A stretch of 64,000 nt of DNA. Source: Eonycteris spelaea (taxonomy: Eukaryota > Chordata > Mammalia > Chiroptera > Pteropodidae). How positions within the stretch are numbered: the stretch's first letter is position 1; each line of letters begins with the position of its first letter. The stretch spans positions 3,328,001 to 3,392,000 of the forward strand of contig PUFA01000171.1 of NCBI GenBank assembly GCA_003508835.1, in the 5' to 3' direction. Positions 36,600 through 48,699 of this stretch are shown in pieces. A program made the position numbers and the translations under genes. Below the pieces are notes generated by a model. That model saw only the letters and a list, made by a program, of their open reading frames with translations. It was not told the DNA's origin and did not search any database.

Positions 36600-39500
36600 C
36601 TGATGTTTCTTGTCTGCAGTGGGAGATGACCGTGACCTCACGTGGATAGGGACTGCCAGGAAATCTGAGCGCTCCAACAGGTCCTCGGCCGACATGGACT
36701 TCCCTGACTTCCCGGCCCCCCAAGAGGAGGACTCCCCAGGGGTCCTGTCTAGCTTCTGAGTGCCTTTTGGTCCGCCGCTGTTCGCTCCACCAAGCAGCTC
36801 CCTGGGGGCTTGGTCCCCACGTCGCCTTTCCCCAAGGAGGCGCCCAGTGGCGGCAAAAGAGCTGCTGCGATCTCGGGGCCCCGCGGGGGCTCCCCATGGG
36901 CCCCTGACGCTGGCAAGTGGGCAGCCTCCCTGCGGGGTTGCAGGTTCGGGTCGCGCAGGGAGCAGAGGCTGGAGGCCGAGGTGAGCCGCGCGCCAGCGGG
37001 TGCCGTGGGGCCGGGCTGGAGGTAGGTGCTGTGGGCGCGCTCCCGCAGCGGCCCCGGCTCCTGGAGGCCGCCTCCCGTGGCGGAGGCGGGCCGCTGGCCG
37101 GTCTTGCGCTGAATGTAGTCGGCCAGGGCGCTCTGCTGGAACTGCTTCAGCTCGGGCCCCGACAGGCTCAGCGTGGAGCAGGCCTTGCCTTCGCGCTCGA
37201 AGATGCGGCGTCGGTCGGCCACCGTGCTCTCCGGGAAATGCAGCCCCTTCCTCTGTGGGCCCGAGGGCGCCGGCTCGGCCTCCTCCGAGACCCCCACCTC
37301 GTTCATCTTCTCGGGCTCAGAGTAGGAGCGCTTCTTCTGCTCGGGGGTCAGGCGCCGGCGGGGCCCCTCCGGGCGGCGGGGGGCGCAGGCCGGCCTGGGT
37401 CACCCTTGGCGGGGGTCAGGCTGTGGCGCTCGCGCGGAGTGTGCGGGGACGGCGACGGCAGGGCCTCTGGGCTCCGCAGCCCCACGTGGGCCGAGGCGGG
37501 TCTCGGCCGCCAGGGCCGAGAAGTCCCGGCCGCCCCCGGCTCGAGGTCCCGGCGTCGGAAGGACGTGGCCCCCAGCACCCGGGACTGCGCGTCCTTGATG
37601 CTGTTCCTGTAGGCGCGGCTGAAGGGGACGTCCGGCACGGGCGACTCCGGCGTGCCCGGCCCCACCGTCCCGCCACAAGGCCTCCTCCTCGGTCTCGCCG
37701 AAGAGCTGTAAGGTGCTCTGGCTGCGGAGCAGGTGGCTGTCCCGCCTCGAGGGTTCACTGCCTCGGGGTGGGTGGCCCTGGCCGCCTCGGCGCTCCTCTT
37801 CAGTTGTTGACCACATGGCTGCCAAGAAACCTCTTCCAGCTTTGGCTCCCCGTTTTTGAAGTGCTGCTCCCCACTGCCTGCGGGTTCAGTGGATTCGGAG
37901 AAACGGATATTGGCTTTTGTCTCCTCTAATTCATTCCAGAAGTACCGGAAGTTGGGATCATCCTGTTGGGCCTGTAGGTATGCCATAAACGTTGCTGCCC
38001 ACACTTGGGGGTCTCTGGCGCCCTTGCTCTCTCTGCTCGATCTCGGAAACCTTCTCGAGCACGGAGCAGTGGGGCTTCCCGTACTGCAAACCCTGCAGAG
38101 CCGAGGCGCTGCCGGAGCTGAGCCTCCTCCGGCCCAGACTGGATGTCTGCTGGTGTGCGGGGAGGGCGGCTCTTCATACCTTAGGTCTGAATTGTGGAAA
38201 GAGGCAAGGCACTGGTTCTCCCCTCAGGCCTTGGATAGGAAACCGGCCTGTCCAGATGGCTCCTGTGATCGGGAACAGCTTTCTTCCAGAGTCCTCTGCC
38301 TTGGTGTTGACGACACAGGTGGGCCGGACATCCAGGTAGCCCTCTTGGGCTCCCCCTCCTGGCTCCAGGCTGCTTTGCCTTCTTAGACTTTCAGGAATGT
38401 TCTGGAGAGAGGAAAAAGCTGACTTGGTCTTGCCAAAGTTGCCTATGGGCTCTGGCTTAGGCCTTCTCTCTCCAGCCTCCGCCCTAAGGCATCGTGGTCT
38501 TCTTGGAAATCACTCTCCCAAAGCTCTGAGGGCCTGGAAACTCTCTTGTCTTCACCCACGTGCCAGGCCTGAGGGGTTGGAGGCTGTGATAATTAGGAGA
38601 GGATTTGTTGCTGTGGGTGCTCTTCCTCTCACTGGGGTGTGGGCAGTTGCCCTGGAGAGGTGTGAGATGCCTGTCAGGGAGGTGTCCTTCTCATTTTCAG
38701 GCACTGAAGCGAAATGGACTTTGTAGGGACGCATTTAGCGGAAGTTCCGGGTATCTTCTCTACTGGAGACAATGAGTCATGTTCTAGGGTTGGTAGAAGG
38801 CAAACCCAGGCTTGCTAGATCCATTTTGGTTTCCATTCTCGTCGAGGGCAGCCCTCCTGTCGCAGGCTCCCAGAGGAGGCGTATACCCACTCTCCTTGGC
38901 CAGTGCAGGGTAGAGCATGCCGTTACTATTCGCGGAGGGCTGGGGCACCTGGGCAAAGTGTGGCTCCAGGGAAGGTACCGGGTAGATGCCCGTCGGCAGC
39001 AGAGGTTGGCCAGGCTGGGCCTTCTGGGTGTAATTATGCTTGGGCTTCACTGGGGACTGTTCTCTGGACTCTTCTCCAGCACAGTATGCAGCTGTTCCTC
39101 GATGCAGGGAGACTTCAGGGAGCCGGAAGAGTTTGCCTGAGTCCGGCAGAACCGTTTCTGATCAAGGCTAGACCAAGAGCTGGGCCGCTCTCGGTGCCGA
39201 AAGGCTGCATAACTGTCACTCCGAGCTGGGGGCAGGGGTGCGCCCACTTTAGGAGGAGGCAAGTTGTCAGGGCAGTCTCCAAGGAACTGGGACACTGCTG
39301 GCTCCAGGATGGGGGTGGCACACCCTCGCCCCGAGGAACATTATGCCATTTATCATAGCCCTGGCCATCTGCTGAGGCTCGGGTCCCTACCTTGGAGAAG
39401 CAAGGCTGAAGAGTTCACCTCATACTCTGCAGAGACTCCCCTCCGGGTCATAAACTGTCTTGACATAGCGAATGTCTGCCTGCCTCATCCCTTCTAGGAG

Positions 39501-39797
39501 CCCACCTCGAGCAGAAGTGGTGTCCATGGAGCTTGAAACGCTCTCGGCCAGAGACACCAGGGGTGGGTACTCTAGGATGCTAGAACTGGTGGAGAAGGAG
39601 CTGTAAGCCGAGTCTCTCTTGTTATGGAGGTGGCTGAGCTGGTCGATGCTGCTGGTGGATTTGGCAGGGGAAAGAAGATGGCAGGGTGGGTATCCCCCAC
39701 TGGGCTCTAGGCTCTCCATGCTCCCTGGGAGCTACATTGGTCAGGGCTCCGCCTCAGATAAGCATGGTCATAGTTGACGAGGTCACTTGTAGAGGAG
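36600..39797 (-). CDS. SHROOM3: SHROOM3 exon 5 (large central exon with ASD1), frame broken by many small indels
   Basis: This 3,198-bp exon has a TTCTTCCAG acceptor ending at 39798 and a GTAGGC donor from 36599. It begins mid-codon (SSTSDLVNYDHAYLRRSPDQ) and ends TADKKHQ in phase 0. It encodes about 1,066 residues, over half of the human protein, including the actin-binding ASD1 region at about 37500-37720 (RSQSTLQL ... SRAYRNSIKDAQSRVLGATS). The exon cannot be read in one frame. Conserved SHROOM3 sequence jumps between all three frames about 21 times, mostly through single-base losses. Clean stretches are 37373-37640, 36890-37350 and 36600-36870. My tally of indels predicts a length divisible by three, and the observed length is; the intact exon should be one more than a multiple of three. 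Residues between breaks are conserved, so sequence error is likelier than decay. Confidence 0.93.
37500..37720 (-). other. SHROOM3: ASD1 (Apx/Shroom domain 1) core coding segment
   Basis: ASD1 binds actin filaments and targets Shroom to the apical cortex. The minus strand here encodes LLRSQSTLQL, then a Gly/Glu-rich stretch, then PFSRAYRNSIKDAQSRVLG and TSFRRRDLEPG. This corresponds to the human region I recall as about residues 928-1030. One indel (at 37655-37666, in a G/C-rich run) separates the RSQSTLQL block from the AYRNSIKDAQ block, so the domain is split between two frames as written. The domain boundaries are approximate. Confidence 0.8.
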
Positions 39798-41979
39798 CTG
39801 GAAGAAAGGGAGACAAAGCAGTGAGCACCACTGAGCTGTTATCATTTAGTAGGCTTAGGCACAAGACCCAGCTTATAAACGTACTCTTGTGCAAGATGTT
39901 TGGTTTTTGGAAGGGTGGATGAAAAGGGCCATATTTGGGCCTTGCTTGGCCTCCTGTGTGTCGTCACTAGGAGTACTTGCCCAACACTGTAACCTATGTG
40001 CCTCTAATTAATCACTCAGGCTTGCTAGGGGAGGAACAGGAGCACAGAAGAAGCCATGTGGCCTTTGGGCACAGGCAGCACATTGATTGGATTTACTAGG
40101 TGCTGGAAATGACTGCATGTGCCAAGAAATGAGGTGGGGTGAAGGAAGAGAAGGAGAGGAGGAAGAGTGATTGAGGCTAAAATTTTGTGTTTCTTGGGGC
40201 TATTTGTGGAAGAAGGGGAAAAGCTTAGTAAGAGACTAGGTGAACGGGTGAGGGAGACTGTGTGTGCATGTATGTGTTTTTAGTTAATATCTTTCCTTTT
40301 TATGGAATTGAAGGCCTTACACTCTGGCAATCTTCCCGGAATCTTAACTGTACTAGAGACAATTTGTTTGTAGTGAAAAAGCCAAACACAAAGCTGAATT
40401 AGAGAGAGAGAAATTAAAGTCAGAAAAAGCTGATAAGAGAGGGAACGAGAGGGAAGCTTTAAGAGAAGTCTTAATCGCAGGAGTCTGTCACCTATGGATG
40501 ACCTCCCAGAGCCTGAGCACAGCCTCCTTCATACACTTAGGAGGTAAGACCTTCTCACTGACAAGCTCCTCCAGGTGGTTTTCAGAGCCTAGCTGGGGGA
40601 GGGGTAATGACTCTCAATCCTGGTATTGCACACCTAGAAAGTTGCCTCAAAACAAAATTATTTATAATTAGCTTTAATTATAAACTCAAAATATGCTTCA
40701 CTTAGCATGTTGGAGGGAAGGCATACTGGAAGGAATAAGTGGCTCAAAAAATCAAATAGCAGTCTTCATAGTTCAAACGTTTGTGACTCACTGTTCTCTA
40801 AAGAAGGATAAATTGCCAAGAGTTCTTGCCTAAGATTTTTTCCATTTTTACAGGAACAGCAGTTAAGCACTATTAAAATTCATGGAGCTGTTATTTATTT
40901 CTAGATCTTATGTAAGCAAATATGGTATCTTACTGGCTGAGTATGTGATAATGCTTTATGGCTGGACTATCTTTATAGTATGTGGCAAGATACTAGAAGG
41001 ACCACATTCTGTCAAAACTGGTGCTGGAATTCAAGGAAAAGGCTACATTTTCAACAACTAACCTAAAGAATGTAACTTTATCAGAGAAAGTCAACTTACT
41101 GAATGTAGCATCCTGCTTTGGGAGGGACAGGTACCACAAGTCAAAGGAGAAAGAAAGGGAATAGCTCCTGAGACAGCAAGATTCATGATGTCGGCCCTGG
41201 CACTCGTGGCATGGCATATGTCACTGCCAGATTTCACCCTCCACACACCGTGCATTCCCCTCTAAATGCAGAGGCTGTATGAAAAATGCATGTAACATAG
41301 TTCAGTTGAGGACAACCTCATATGAACCACTTTACCTGCTCTAACAGAAGATTTGGAGTGAATACACTGGGGGGAAATGGAAACAGAAGATCCCATTAGG
41401 GCTCTTTCGCTCACCAGTCCCAGGTGGGTGGTAGAACTATTTAACCCTCTTCCCAACTGCTGAGTCTTAGCAGTTGTTCACTGAAGGGCAATTCAAATGT
41501 AACGTAGGAACACACTTAACAAAAACGAATAAACTGATGGGTTAACTGAAACACTACTGAGTAGGGGGAAATACGATCATGAACATATCTCAAAATACAG
41601 TGTCTAGAAACATGAAATCATGGGATACGTGTCTTGAAATGGAAAGAGCAGAGGCAGAATGGGTTCCATCTTGCAGCTACAGGAAGCTTCACTCACCAGA
41701 CCTCAGGTGGAAGGCATCGCAGGAGGGCTGTAACATGCTTAGGGAGGGCTCTGACTCTTCAGAATTCCCATTTCCAAGGTGACTGGGGAATACGACCAAG
41801 TGACATATGCTATGCTAGTGAGTGCCCTGACATCGCCCTCTAGGAACAAGTTCTTCCACTGCTTTCTGGATGTGGGGCCACTCCTGCTTCCAAGATGGAG
41901 CTCTTAATGGTGAAGAACTTGGAATGAAGGTCTTCAATCCTACAGAGATGGCCATGGCTGTGAAGATGAGTGTGTCAAA

Positions 41980-42350
41980 GTTCTCTCTGTGGTCTGGATT
42001 TCTCCAATCTATTCGCTCTCCTTGTTCAAAGCACGCCAGCAAAATTGGCCTCCTTACTGTAACTCAGACCCATGAAATATCTTCCCATGTCAGAGTCTCA
42101 GGGCATTTTACTCATTGTTTCCATCACAGAGAATGTGCTTTACCTGGATCACTCTCTTCCATTATTCAAGTCTCTGCATCAGAGAAGACTTCCTGGAAGT
42201 CACTATCTAAAGAGCATCTCTTCTCTCCTTATCCTTATTATTCTGCTTTATTTTCTTCATAGTGCTTACCATTACTTGACATTGCATCATATCCTTTTGG
42301 TTATGTGAAAGAGACTTCAATTGTATCTAATAATGTTTAAGATCTGAAGC
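41980..42350 (+). repeat. L2 LINE 3' segment
   Basis: TCAAGTCTCTGCATCAGAGA, AGACTTCCTGGAAGTCACTA, CTGCTTTATTTTCTTCATAG and GCTTACCATTACTTGACATT are in the order of the L2 3' region. Confidence 0.7.
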
Positions 42351-42664
42351 AAATATGACAAAATGATTGTGAATTCTGTGGTGGATACATGCATTCTTAT
42401 AATGTTACTCTATTTTGTGTGCTTAAAAGTATTTTTTAAATACTTCAAAATATAGCAAAGAACACAAAACAAGTGCATGAAAACATTTTCTAAAGTGTTC
42501 TTACAGAAGATTAATTCCTTATATATCAAATATGTTTGGAAAATACTGGATTAATAAGTTAAACAATTACTGCAAAACATCTCGGTCCTTAATAAACTAC
42601 TGTTCATGTGATGTTCTGCAAGGAAAATATACTACTGTTTTCTAAACTTATTTGACCCTAGAAA

Positions 42665-43015
42665 CATTTTTAAAAATAAGTTGGTATTGTATTAATTTCA
42701 GGCATACAATATAATGATTTGACATTTGTATACCTTAGAATGTGATCACCAAGTCTACTAATCATCTGGGACTGTGCAAACTTACCACAACATAATGACT
42801 ATATTTCCCTTCACCTTTCTCACCCACATCCCTTCCCCCCTCTGCAACCATCAGTCTGGGCTCTGTTTCTGTGAGTCTGTTTTATTTTGTTTTGCTTGTT
42901 CATTTGTTGTTGTTGTTTTAGAGTGCGTATATAAGTGAATCATATGGTATTTGCTTTTCTCTGTCTGACTTATTTCACTTAATACAATACTTTTTGGTGA
43001 CCCTAGAAACTTTTT
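42665..43015 (-). mobile_element. L1 3'-end fragment, antisense
   Basis: TTAATTTCAGGCATACAATA, GATTTGACATTTGTATACC, TTGTTGTTGTTTTAGAGTGC and ATGGTATTTGCTTTTCTCTG are the complement of an L1 3' UTR and ORF2 end. Confidence 0.85.
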
Positions 43016-43661
43016 TCCAAGGAGCATCTAACTGATTATTTTCCATGAAACACACCTTGGGAAACAAATGTTATAGGGTAGGGGCTTTTTATGTTTTGTT
43101 CAGCCTGTACTGTCAATAACTAGAAATCATCTGAGATATAGTAGGTACTCGATACCTATTTGTTGAATGAACTAATCAATGAACAAGTACTGGTACTTTA
43201 GTATTCTGGCACTGTTATTTCATCCTCTTATGAGGCGGGCTGGACTACATGACTTTCAAGATCTCTCTAAATACTTAATATTTTATGACATTGTGTGGGA
43301 TTTCTGTAGGGCAGCAAAAAGACAGTGACAAGGGTTGACAGAAGCAGCTGAAATACAATTTCAGTGAAATTCCAGATGCAAGCCAGCTTGCAGTCAGTTA
43401 AAATTACGTGTCTTCAGTCTTTATACCCCTCCCCCTCCCTCAAGCGCCCTCATTCTCCCGTGTCTTAATGAGAAACAGTTGCATAAACTTAGGAGTGAGA
43501 TTGGGTTTCTGGAACTAAAAAGGAAGGCTGTCAGAGGGATGTGGACCCATTGATTTAGCACACTAGGCCACTAGATGCCACTGTGTTCCTCAGAAATGGA
43601 CCTGTAGCATTTCTCCCTCTACAGCTGCTGATGTCAGACCCTCTGAGCAGAACTCAGAGTT

Positions 43662-43679
43662 GGGGGGGGGGGGGGGGGG
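43662..43679 (+). repeat. (G)18 homopolymer
   Basis: A run of 18 G follows AACTCAGAGTT. Its true length is uncertain in any sequencing method. Confidence 0.9.
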
Positions 43680-44289
43680 AAGCCCTTTGCCAGAACTGCA
43701 AGCCTGAGGCATGGAATGAATTTGGAACAACACAAATCATGGATGATTTGTCAGGAATAGAGGAGAATCCACATGTCTGCTACGTTTTGGGTAATCTGAG
43801 CTTCCTTTCTTCCTTTGTACCCGCTTTGCTTTTGTACTGACAGACATCGTGTCAGGCGGCGCTGTTCTGAAGCTTAGAGGGGCAGAATGGTAAACAGTGC
43901 AAGGGATGACCCACCTGCCGAAACCCCTCTGGAGGTTGGGATGGGGAAGAGGAAACAGGATGCGGAAGCACAGCCTTCAGAATATTGCACTTCTAATGCC
44001 ATTCTCCTGAGGCCTCTTGGAGCTCACCATAGTTACTGTAAGCAGTTATCCTAAGCACAGACTGGTTTTATTTCTGCCTTTCGCCAGCATGTTTTTTAGG
44101 TCACAGTATGACTTCAGATTTAGGGCCTCCTAAGAACTTTGGGGTTCGAAAGCTCTAAAGGGCCCCATTGTTTAGGGGTATTTTATTAGTACACACTCTC
44201 ATTTTATAAGTGTGTGGTTTATGCCATTAACCTTAAAGTTCATTACCAGGTTTCACTGTGCCTCTGAAAGTCTTCAGCCTAATTATTAT

Positions 44290-44525
44290 AATTAGTTGTC
44301 ATAATTTTTGAATGCTTACTGTGTTCCAGGAACTGCACTAAATGTTTTACATTATTTGTTTAATCCTCACTATAACCTGATGAGATATATATATTAATAA
44401 CTTCATTTTACAGACAAAACCAAGATCAAAGGGGTTAACCGATTTTCTCAGGCTTGTGAAGTAGGTGCTGAAGGTGAGATTTAAGTCGTCTGACTTAAAA
44501 GCCCACGCACCTTACCAATATGCTG
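44290..44525 (-). repeat. MIR SINE
   Basis: GCTTACTGTGTTCCAGGAAC, TTTAATCCTCACTATAACCT and CTTCATTTTACAGACAAAAC are antisense MIR, ending in the decayed tRNA-like head near 44525. Confidence 0.8.
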
Positions 44526-45544
44526 TCCTCCTTTACACTGTTAACCCTCATCCTCAACATCTAACCTTCTAAAGATCTTCACTACCTTAAAGGCCATTAA
44601 GCAAACACGCAGTGCCTGCATGGGGATGGTGGCTGCTAGGGGACGTCATCTCTGGCTCACTGGTGAGAATAAATTCTTTCAGGGTTATTGGGAGGGACAT
44701 GGGAAAGGGAGAGGAGTGTCCGTAACAAGGAGGGTAACCAAATAATACTATCTTTTCCTGTGGCCTGAAGCCTGCCCTAATATGCCGGGAGCCACGTCTG
44801 CCAGTGAGAGGTCTAGAATTTGGCCCTTGATTTGACCAGACACGAGTGTTAAGGGTTCTGTGTCCTGGCCTTGCTAAATGCATAACCATCATCTCTTAGT
44901 TAAGTAATCTTTCCAGAAGCCATCCCCATCCTCCCCACCCCGCATCAGCACTTGCATCTCATTGTATGTAGGACTCATATTCTCTTGACCCTGCCACTTC
45001 CCTACCATTACTCTCATCCAAGCCCTTCCAAAAAGTGATAGCAACGGAGTCTGCTCTCTGGAATTAGAAGGTGGGTTCCAATCTGTGTGGGTTCCAAGTC
45101 TGTAGCAAGTGTAGGGGAGTCCTGACTTAGTTTTTTCTTTAATATGTCCGGGTGGTCAGCTTTGGCTCCCTTATCCCCAGTTCCTCTCGTATTTGACTAA
45201 AGCAGAAAGCACATTAAATACCGAGGGAAGAAGTTTGTCAGTTTTTTTAGTGTGGTGTTATAATGTGTAATTGAGAAATGTCGAATCAATAGGCCCAATA
45301 AACATCTCAAATAGCTAGCCAGTGCTCAAAATAAATCTGTACTCCCTTGCACCAGCCTAGCCCAGGATATGAAGATGATTCGTACACGTTAGGAATTTTA
45401 AGAGGATGAGGAAGGTAGTGGGTAGAGAGGTTTAACACTTGGGGTGAATGGAAGATAATGTTCTCAAAAGAGAAGAAAATGTTCCTTTCTGGAAACAGGA
45501 CATTTGAAGGAAAGAAACCCCTGGGTCTCGCTTTCATCACTTAC

Positions 45545-45676
45545 CTAGAATGGTAGCTCTGGGGCCACGGAGTGCCAATCGTGCCTTGAGATATTTGCAT
45601 CATGCTGGCATCTGGTTGGTTCTCCCCAAGTTTGGTTGAATGCCACGAGTGAGGTCGGCCTGCAGGTTCGCTGCGC
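45545..45676 (-). CDS. SHROOM3: SHROOM3 exon 4
   Basis: This 132-bp exon has a CCCCAG acceptor ending at 45677 and a GTAAG donor starting at 45544. Its first base joins the AG of exon 3 to make Arg, and it ends with AG, so introns 3 and 4 are both phase 2. The 43 codons begin RSEPAGRPHSWHSTKLGENQ, continue with PDASMMQISQ, and end PWPQSYHS, nearly identical to human SHROOM3. The frame is intact with no indel. The conserved basic and serine-rich sequence suggests regulatory phosphorylation, but I see no defined domain here. Confidence 0.96.
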   Translation of the reverse strand, partial: AQRTCRPTSLVAFNQTWGEPTRCQHDANISRHDWHSVAPELPF

Positions 45677-45889
45677 CTGGGGAGACACAGGAGTGGGGCG
45701 CCCATCAGTTGTATTCTCAGCTTCGTCTCTTCACCGATGTGATTTATGCGTTTAGAAGCAGACTGCTTTATCCTCAGAGATTGAAAACAAGCGAGCAAAT
45801 ACTGGAAAGTAGATTTTACTGCTTATTCTCTTAGTAACCATTGTTATTCTCTGCTTTATTAATTTTATTTTCCTTTGCATTTATACAAT

Positions 45890-46700
45890 GTCAAACTAAT
45901 ATAAAACTGTACCAAACGTATAAAGAATTCCTACATAAACCCAACTGCACTGTGGTGAGAATGCAAACTGGTACAGCCACTAGGGAAAACAGTATGGAGC
46001 TTCCTCAAAAAATTAAAAATAGAACTACCATATGGTCCAGCAATCCCATTTCTGGGTATATATCCAAAGAAATTGAAATCAGGATCTCATAGAGATATCT
46101 CCAACACCATGCTCATTGCAGCATTACTCACGATAACCAAGGTACATGCCCGTCATGGATAAACAGGTTAAAAAAAAACATGGGATATAGAGTCAACGGA
46201 TTATTATTCAGCCATGAGAAAGAAGGAAATCCTGTAACAACTTGAATGGCCCTTAGGGCATTATACTAAGTGAAATAAGCAAGACAGAGAAAGACAAATA
46301 CTGTACGATCTCACTTATACATGGAATCTAAAAAAGACAAACTTAGAAAAACAGAGTAGAGCAGTGTTTACCAGGTGCTTGTGGGTGGGACAAATGAAGA
46401 GATTTTTGTCCAAAGGGTATAAACTTCCAGTTATAAGATTAGCAAGTTCTTATGTACAGCATAGTGATTATAGAGAATGATACTGTATCATATACTTGAA
46501 AGTTGGTAAGAATAGATCTTAAATGTTCTCACCACAAAAAAGAAATAACTCTGTGAGGGAATTGAGGTGGTAGTTAACCCTATGAGGGTCATCATCATTC
46601 TGCAATTTATAAATGTATCAAACCAACATTTTGTACACCTTAAATCTGCACAATGTTATGTATTAATTACCTCTCAATAAAGCTGGGGTGCGGGGAAAGA
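45890..46700 (+). mobile_element. L1 3' end (ORF2 C-terminus and 3' UTR)
   Basis: AAACTGGTACAGCCACTAGG, GGTCCAGCAATCCCATTTCT, TACGATCTCACTTATACATG and the ending CTCTCAATAAAGCTGGGG form a typical L1 3' end with its polyadenylation signal. It is among the better preserved L1 pieces here and of the type common in Laurasiatheria. It is interrupted by stops, with no active reverse transcriptase. Confidence 0.92.
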
Positions 46701-48699
46701 ATTCTTATATAACCTTTACCTAGATTTCCTAGATGTTAACATTTTATGCTTTATTAATTTAAAGCACTGCAGAGTTGCCTTGGTCTTCCTTGGCCTTGGC
46801 TTATCAATATATAAAAATGGAAACAACTCCTTCCCACCTCCTGAGGAACTTTGTGTGGATATATGGTAAAAAGCTTTCTGGGGACTTTGAAATCCTCTGT
46901 CATAAACTGATACTGGATAAATGCTATTATTATTGGTAAGAACTACATAAAAATCAGCTGCAACTTTGGGTGGTAATGCTCTAAGCTACGCAGTATAAAC
47001 AATGAGATGCTCTCAAAATAGTTTCTCTTTTTGCAAGTCAATGACTTCAACTTCTAAACATTCTGCCCTTAAAACACAAAGAATTTACAAAGCTGAAGGG
47101 AAAGTGGGTCTCCTTCAGACTGCAGCACTGAAGATGAATTTGGTAAGGAGGGTTACACTACTATAGGTCAGAATCAGGAGAGAGTGGCTATGCTTCATTT
47201 TTGGTAAAAAAGAAAAAAAGTGAGGTGAGCTGTCAGGTATTTCATGCTGAACATTTCTGAACTGTAAGACTGTAGGGGAATTTTTCTGCACTTTAGAAAT
47301 ACTTTTATGAGATCCAGGAATCCACTTTACATGTTGAAGATAAAGCTATAAGTATACCCACCTATTTTTCTATGAAAAAATAAATTGGTTCTTGTCATAT
47401 AAATGAAAAATCATTCCCCTGATGCCAATAACATTTTGAGTGTTAAGTATATCAGAATAATACTGTCCCATCTCAGGAGATTTGGGTGCTCGCTCTGACT
47501 TTGTTATTAGCTTGTTATATGTCCCTCTTTAAGTCATTTCCCCTTAATGAGCCCTTGTTCATCTAAAAAATGAAGACATTAATCAAAGAGGCTAGGTTAA
47601 CCTCATTTTCATCTGAAATAACTTTTAAGATGTATATGAGACACTGAAGGACTTGCCAAGAGAAACAAGGATTTCCAAAAATTACATGTTTCAACTCTCT
47701 GAAGTGAGGTCATGATAAGAAAATTGTCTTCCGTGACACAAGGGATGCAGACACGAGATTCTCAGCAGTCAGTCAAATACTTAGTGAACTGAAAGAGTCT
47801 ACGGTCTTGACCACTCTGAGTTCCCATGATTCGAAATCCCTCCTGGTGCCCAAATCACACAGTCCAAAGTCCCAGAGTCAGGGTTCAAACCCGTTTACAT
47901 ATGACTTCAGATAGTCAATAAATGTTACTGGTTAGTCGTACAGGAAAAGCCAGGAACTTAATGAAAAAATATGAAGTTTCTTTTGCATGAGGTGCCTGGA
48001 GACATTTCATATGGGTCCAAATGATCCAAATGGGTCCAAAAGACATAAGAAGAAAGAACTGTCATTGTCCTGCTCCAAGTTCTGACTACTTAGGGAGAGT
48101 TGGCAGGGCTCCCCCACCTAGTAGCAGGGTGCTAGTCCTATATGACTAGGAACTGGCCTTGAGAAGCCGATAGATGCCATTGAATAGTGATCTTAGCCGA
48201 ATACCTGAAGGTAGTAGCACTGAGGATGGCTCTCCAGCAGCTTCACCCCCAAACTGTACCTGTCCATGCCTAGCTGGAAAGATTGGGGCTGAGAGGCCTT
48301 TCCCACCCGAGAGAAATGGACAGGCGGTGGCAAATTCCACGGGCTCTACAGAAAGCAGCTCCCTCTTCCAGTCAGGAGATGAGGCGTGACATAATGTTTA
48401 CCAACAATTTCAGCTGTTTCAGAGATGCGCTCTCTCCTGAAATCTCAAAGGAAAGAAGAGAAGGTGCCCTGAAGTACAACACAGTGACCCAGACTTTCTA
48501 TCAGTTGGTACACCCCCTTCATGAAGGATCAGACACTTTCCTGAAAGTTCTGAGTCAGACTCTGAAGTGTAAAGAGACTGTAAAGTATAATGAAGGCATG
48601 TGGAGCGGTTGCACCTAGGTTAAGTGGGGGAGGGAGGGGGGGAGCAACAGCAGAGCTTTATTTTAAATATAAGCTAACCAGACCTTTCCTCGTTTTTTT

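Larger units (their letters stand above)
39798..45544 (-). other. SHROOM3: SHROOM3 intron 4
   Basis: This 5.75-kb phase-2 intron holds an L2 segment (41980-42350), an antisense L1 3' end (42665-43015), a run of 18 G (43662-43679) and a MIR (44290-44525). Confidence 0.85.

Noticed and set aside
37000..37929. Long open frame of about 309 codons on the plus strand, plus others at 36917-37612 and 37856-38386
   Set aside because: They are antisense to SHROOM3 exon 5. GC-rich DNA rarely makes stops by chance, and the translations are low-complexity Arg/Ala/Pro/Gly with no known domain.
36600..39797. Reading the locus as a SHROOM3 pseudogene
   Set aside because: All introns and splice sites are kept, flanking exons are intact, and residues between the breaks are conserved. 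Only small indels are in excess, and they cluster locally.
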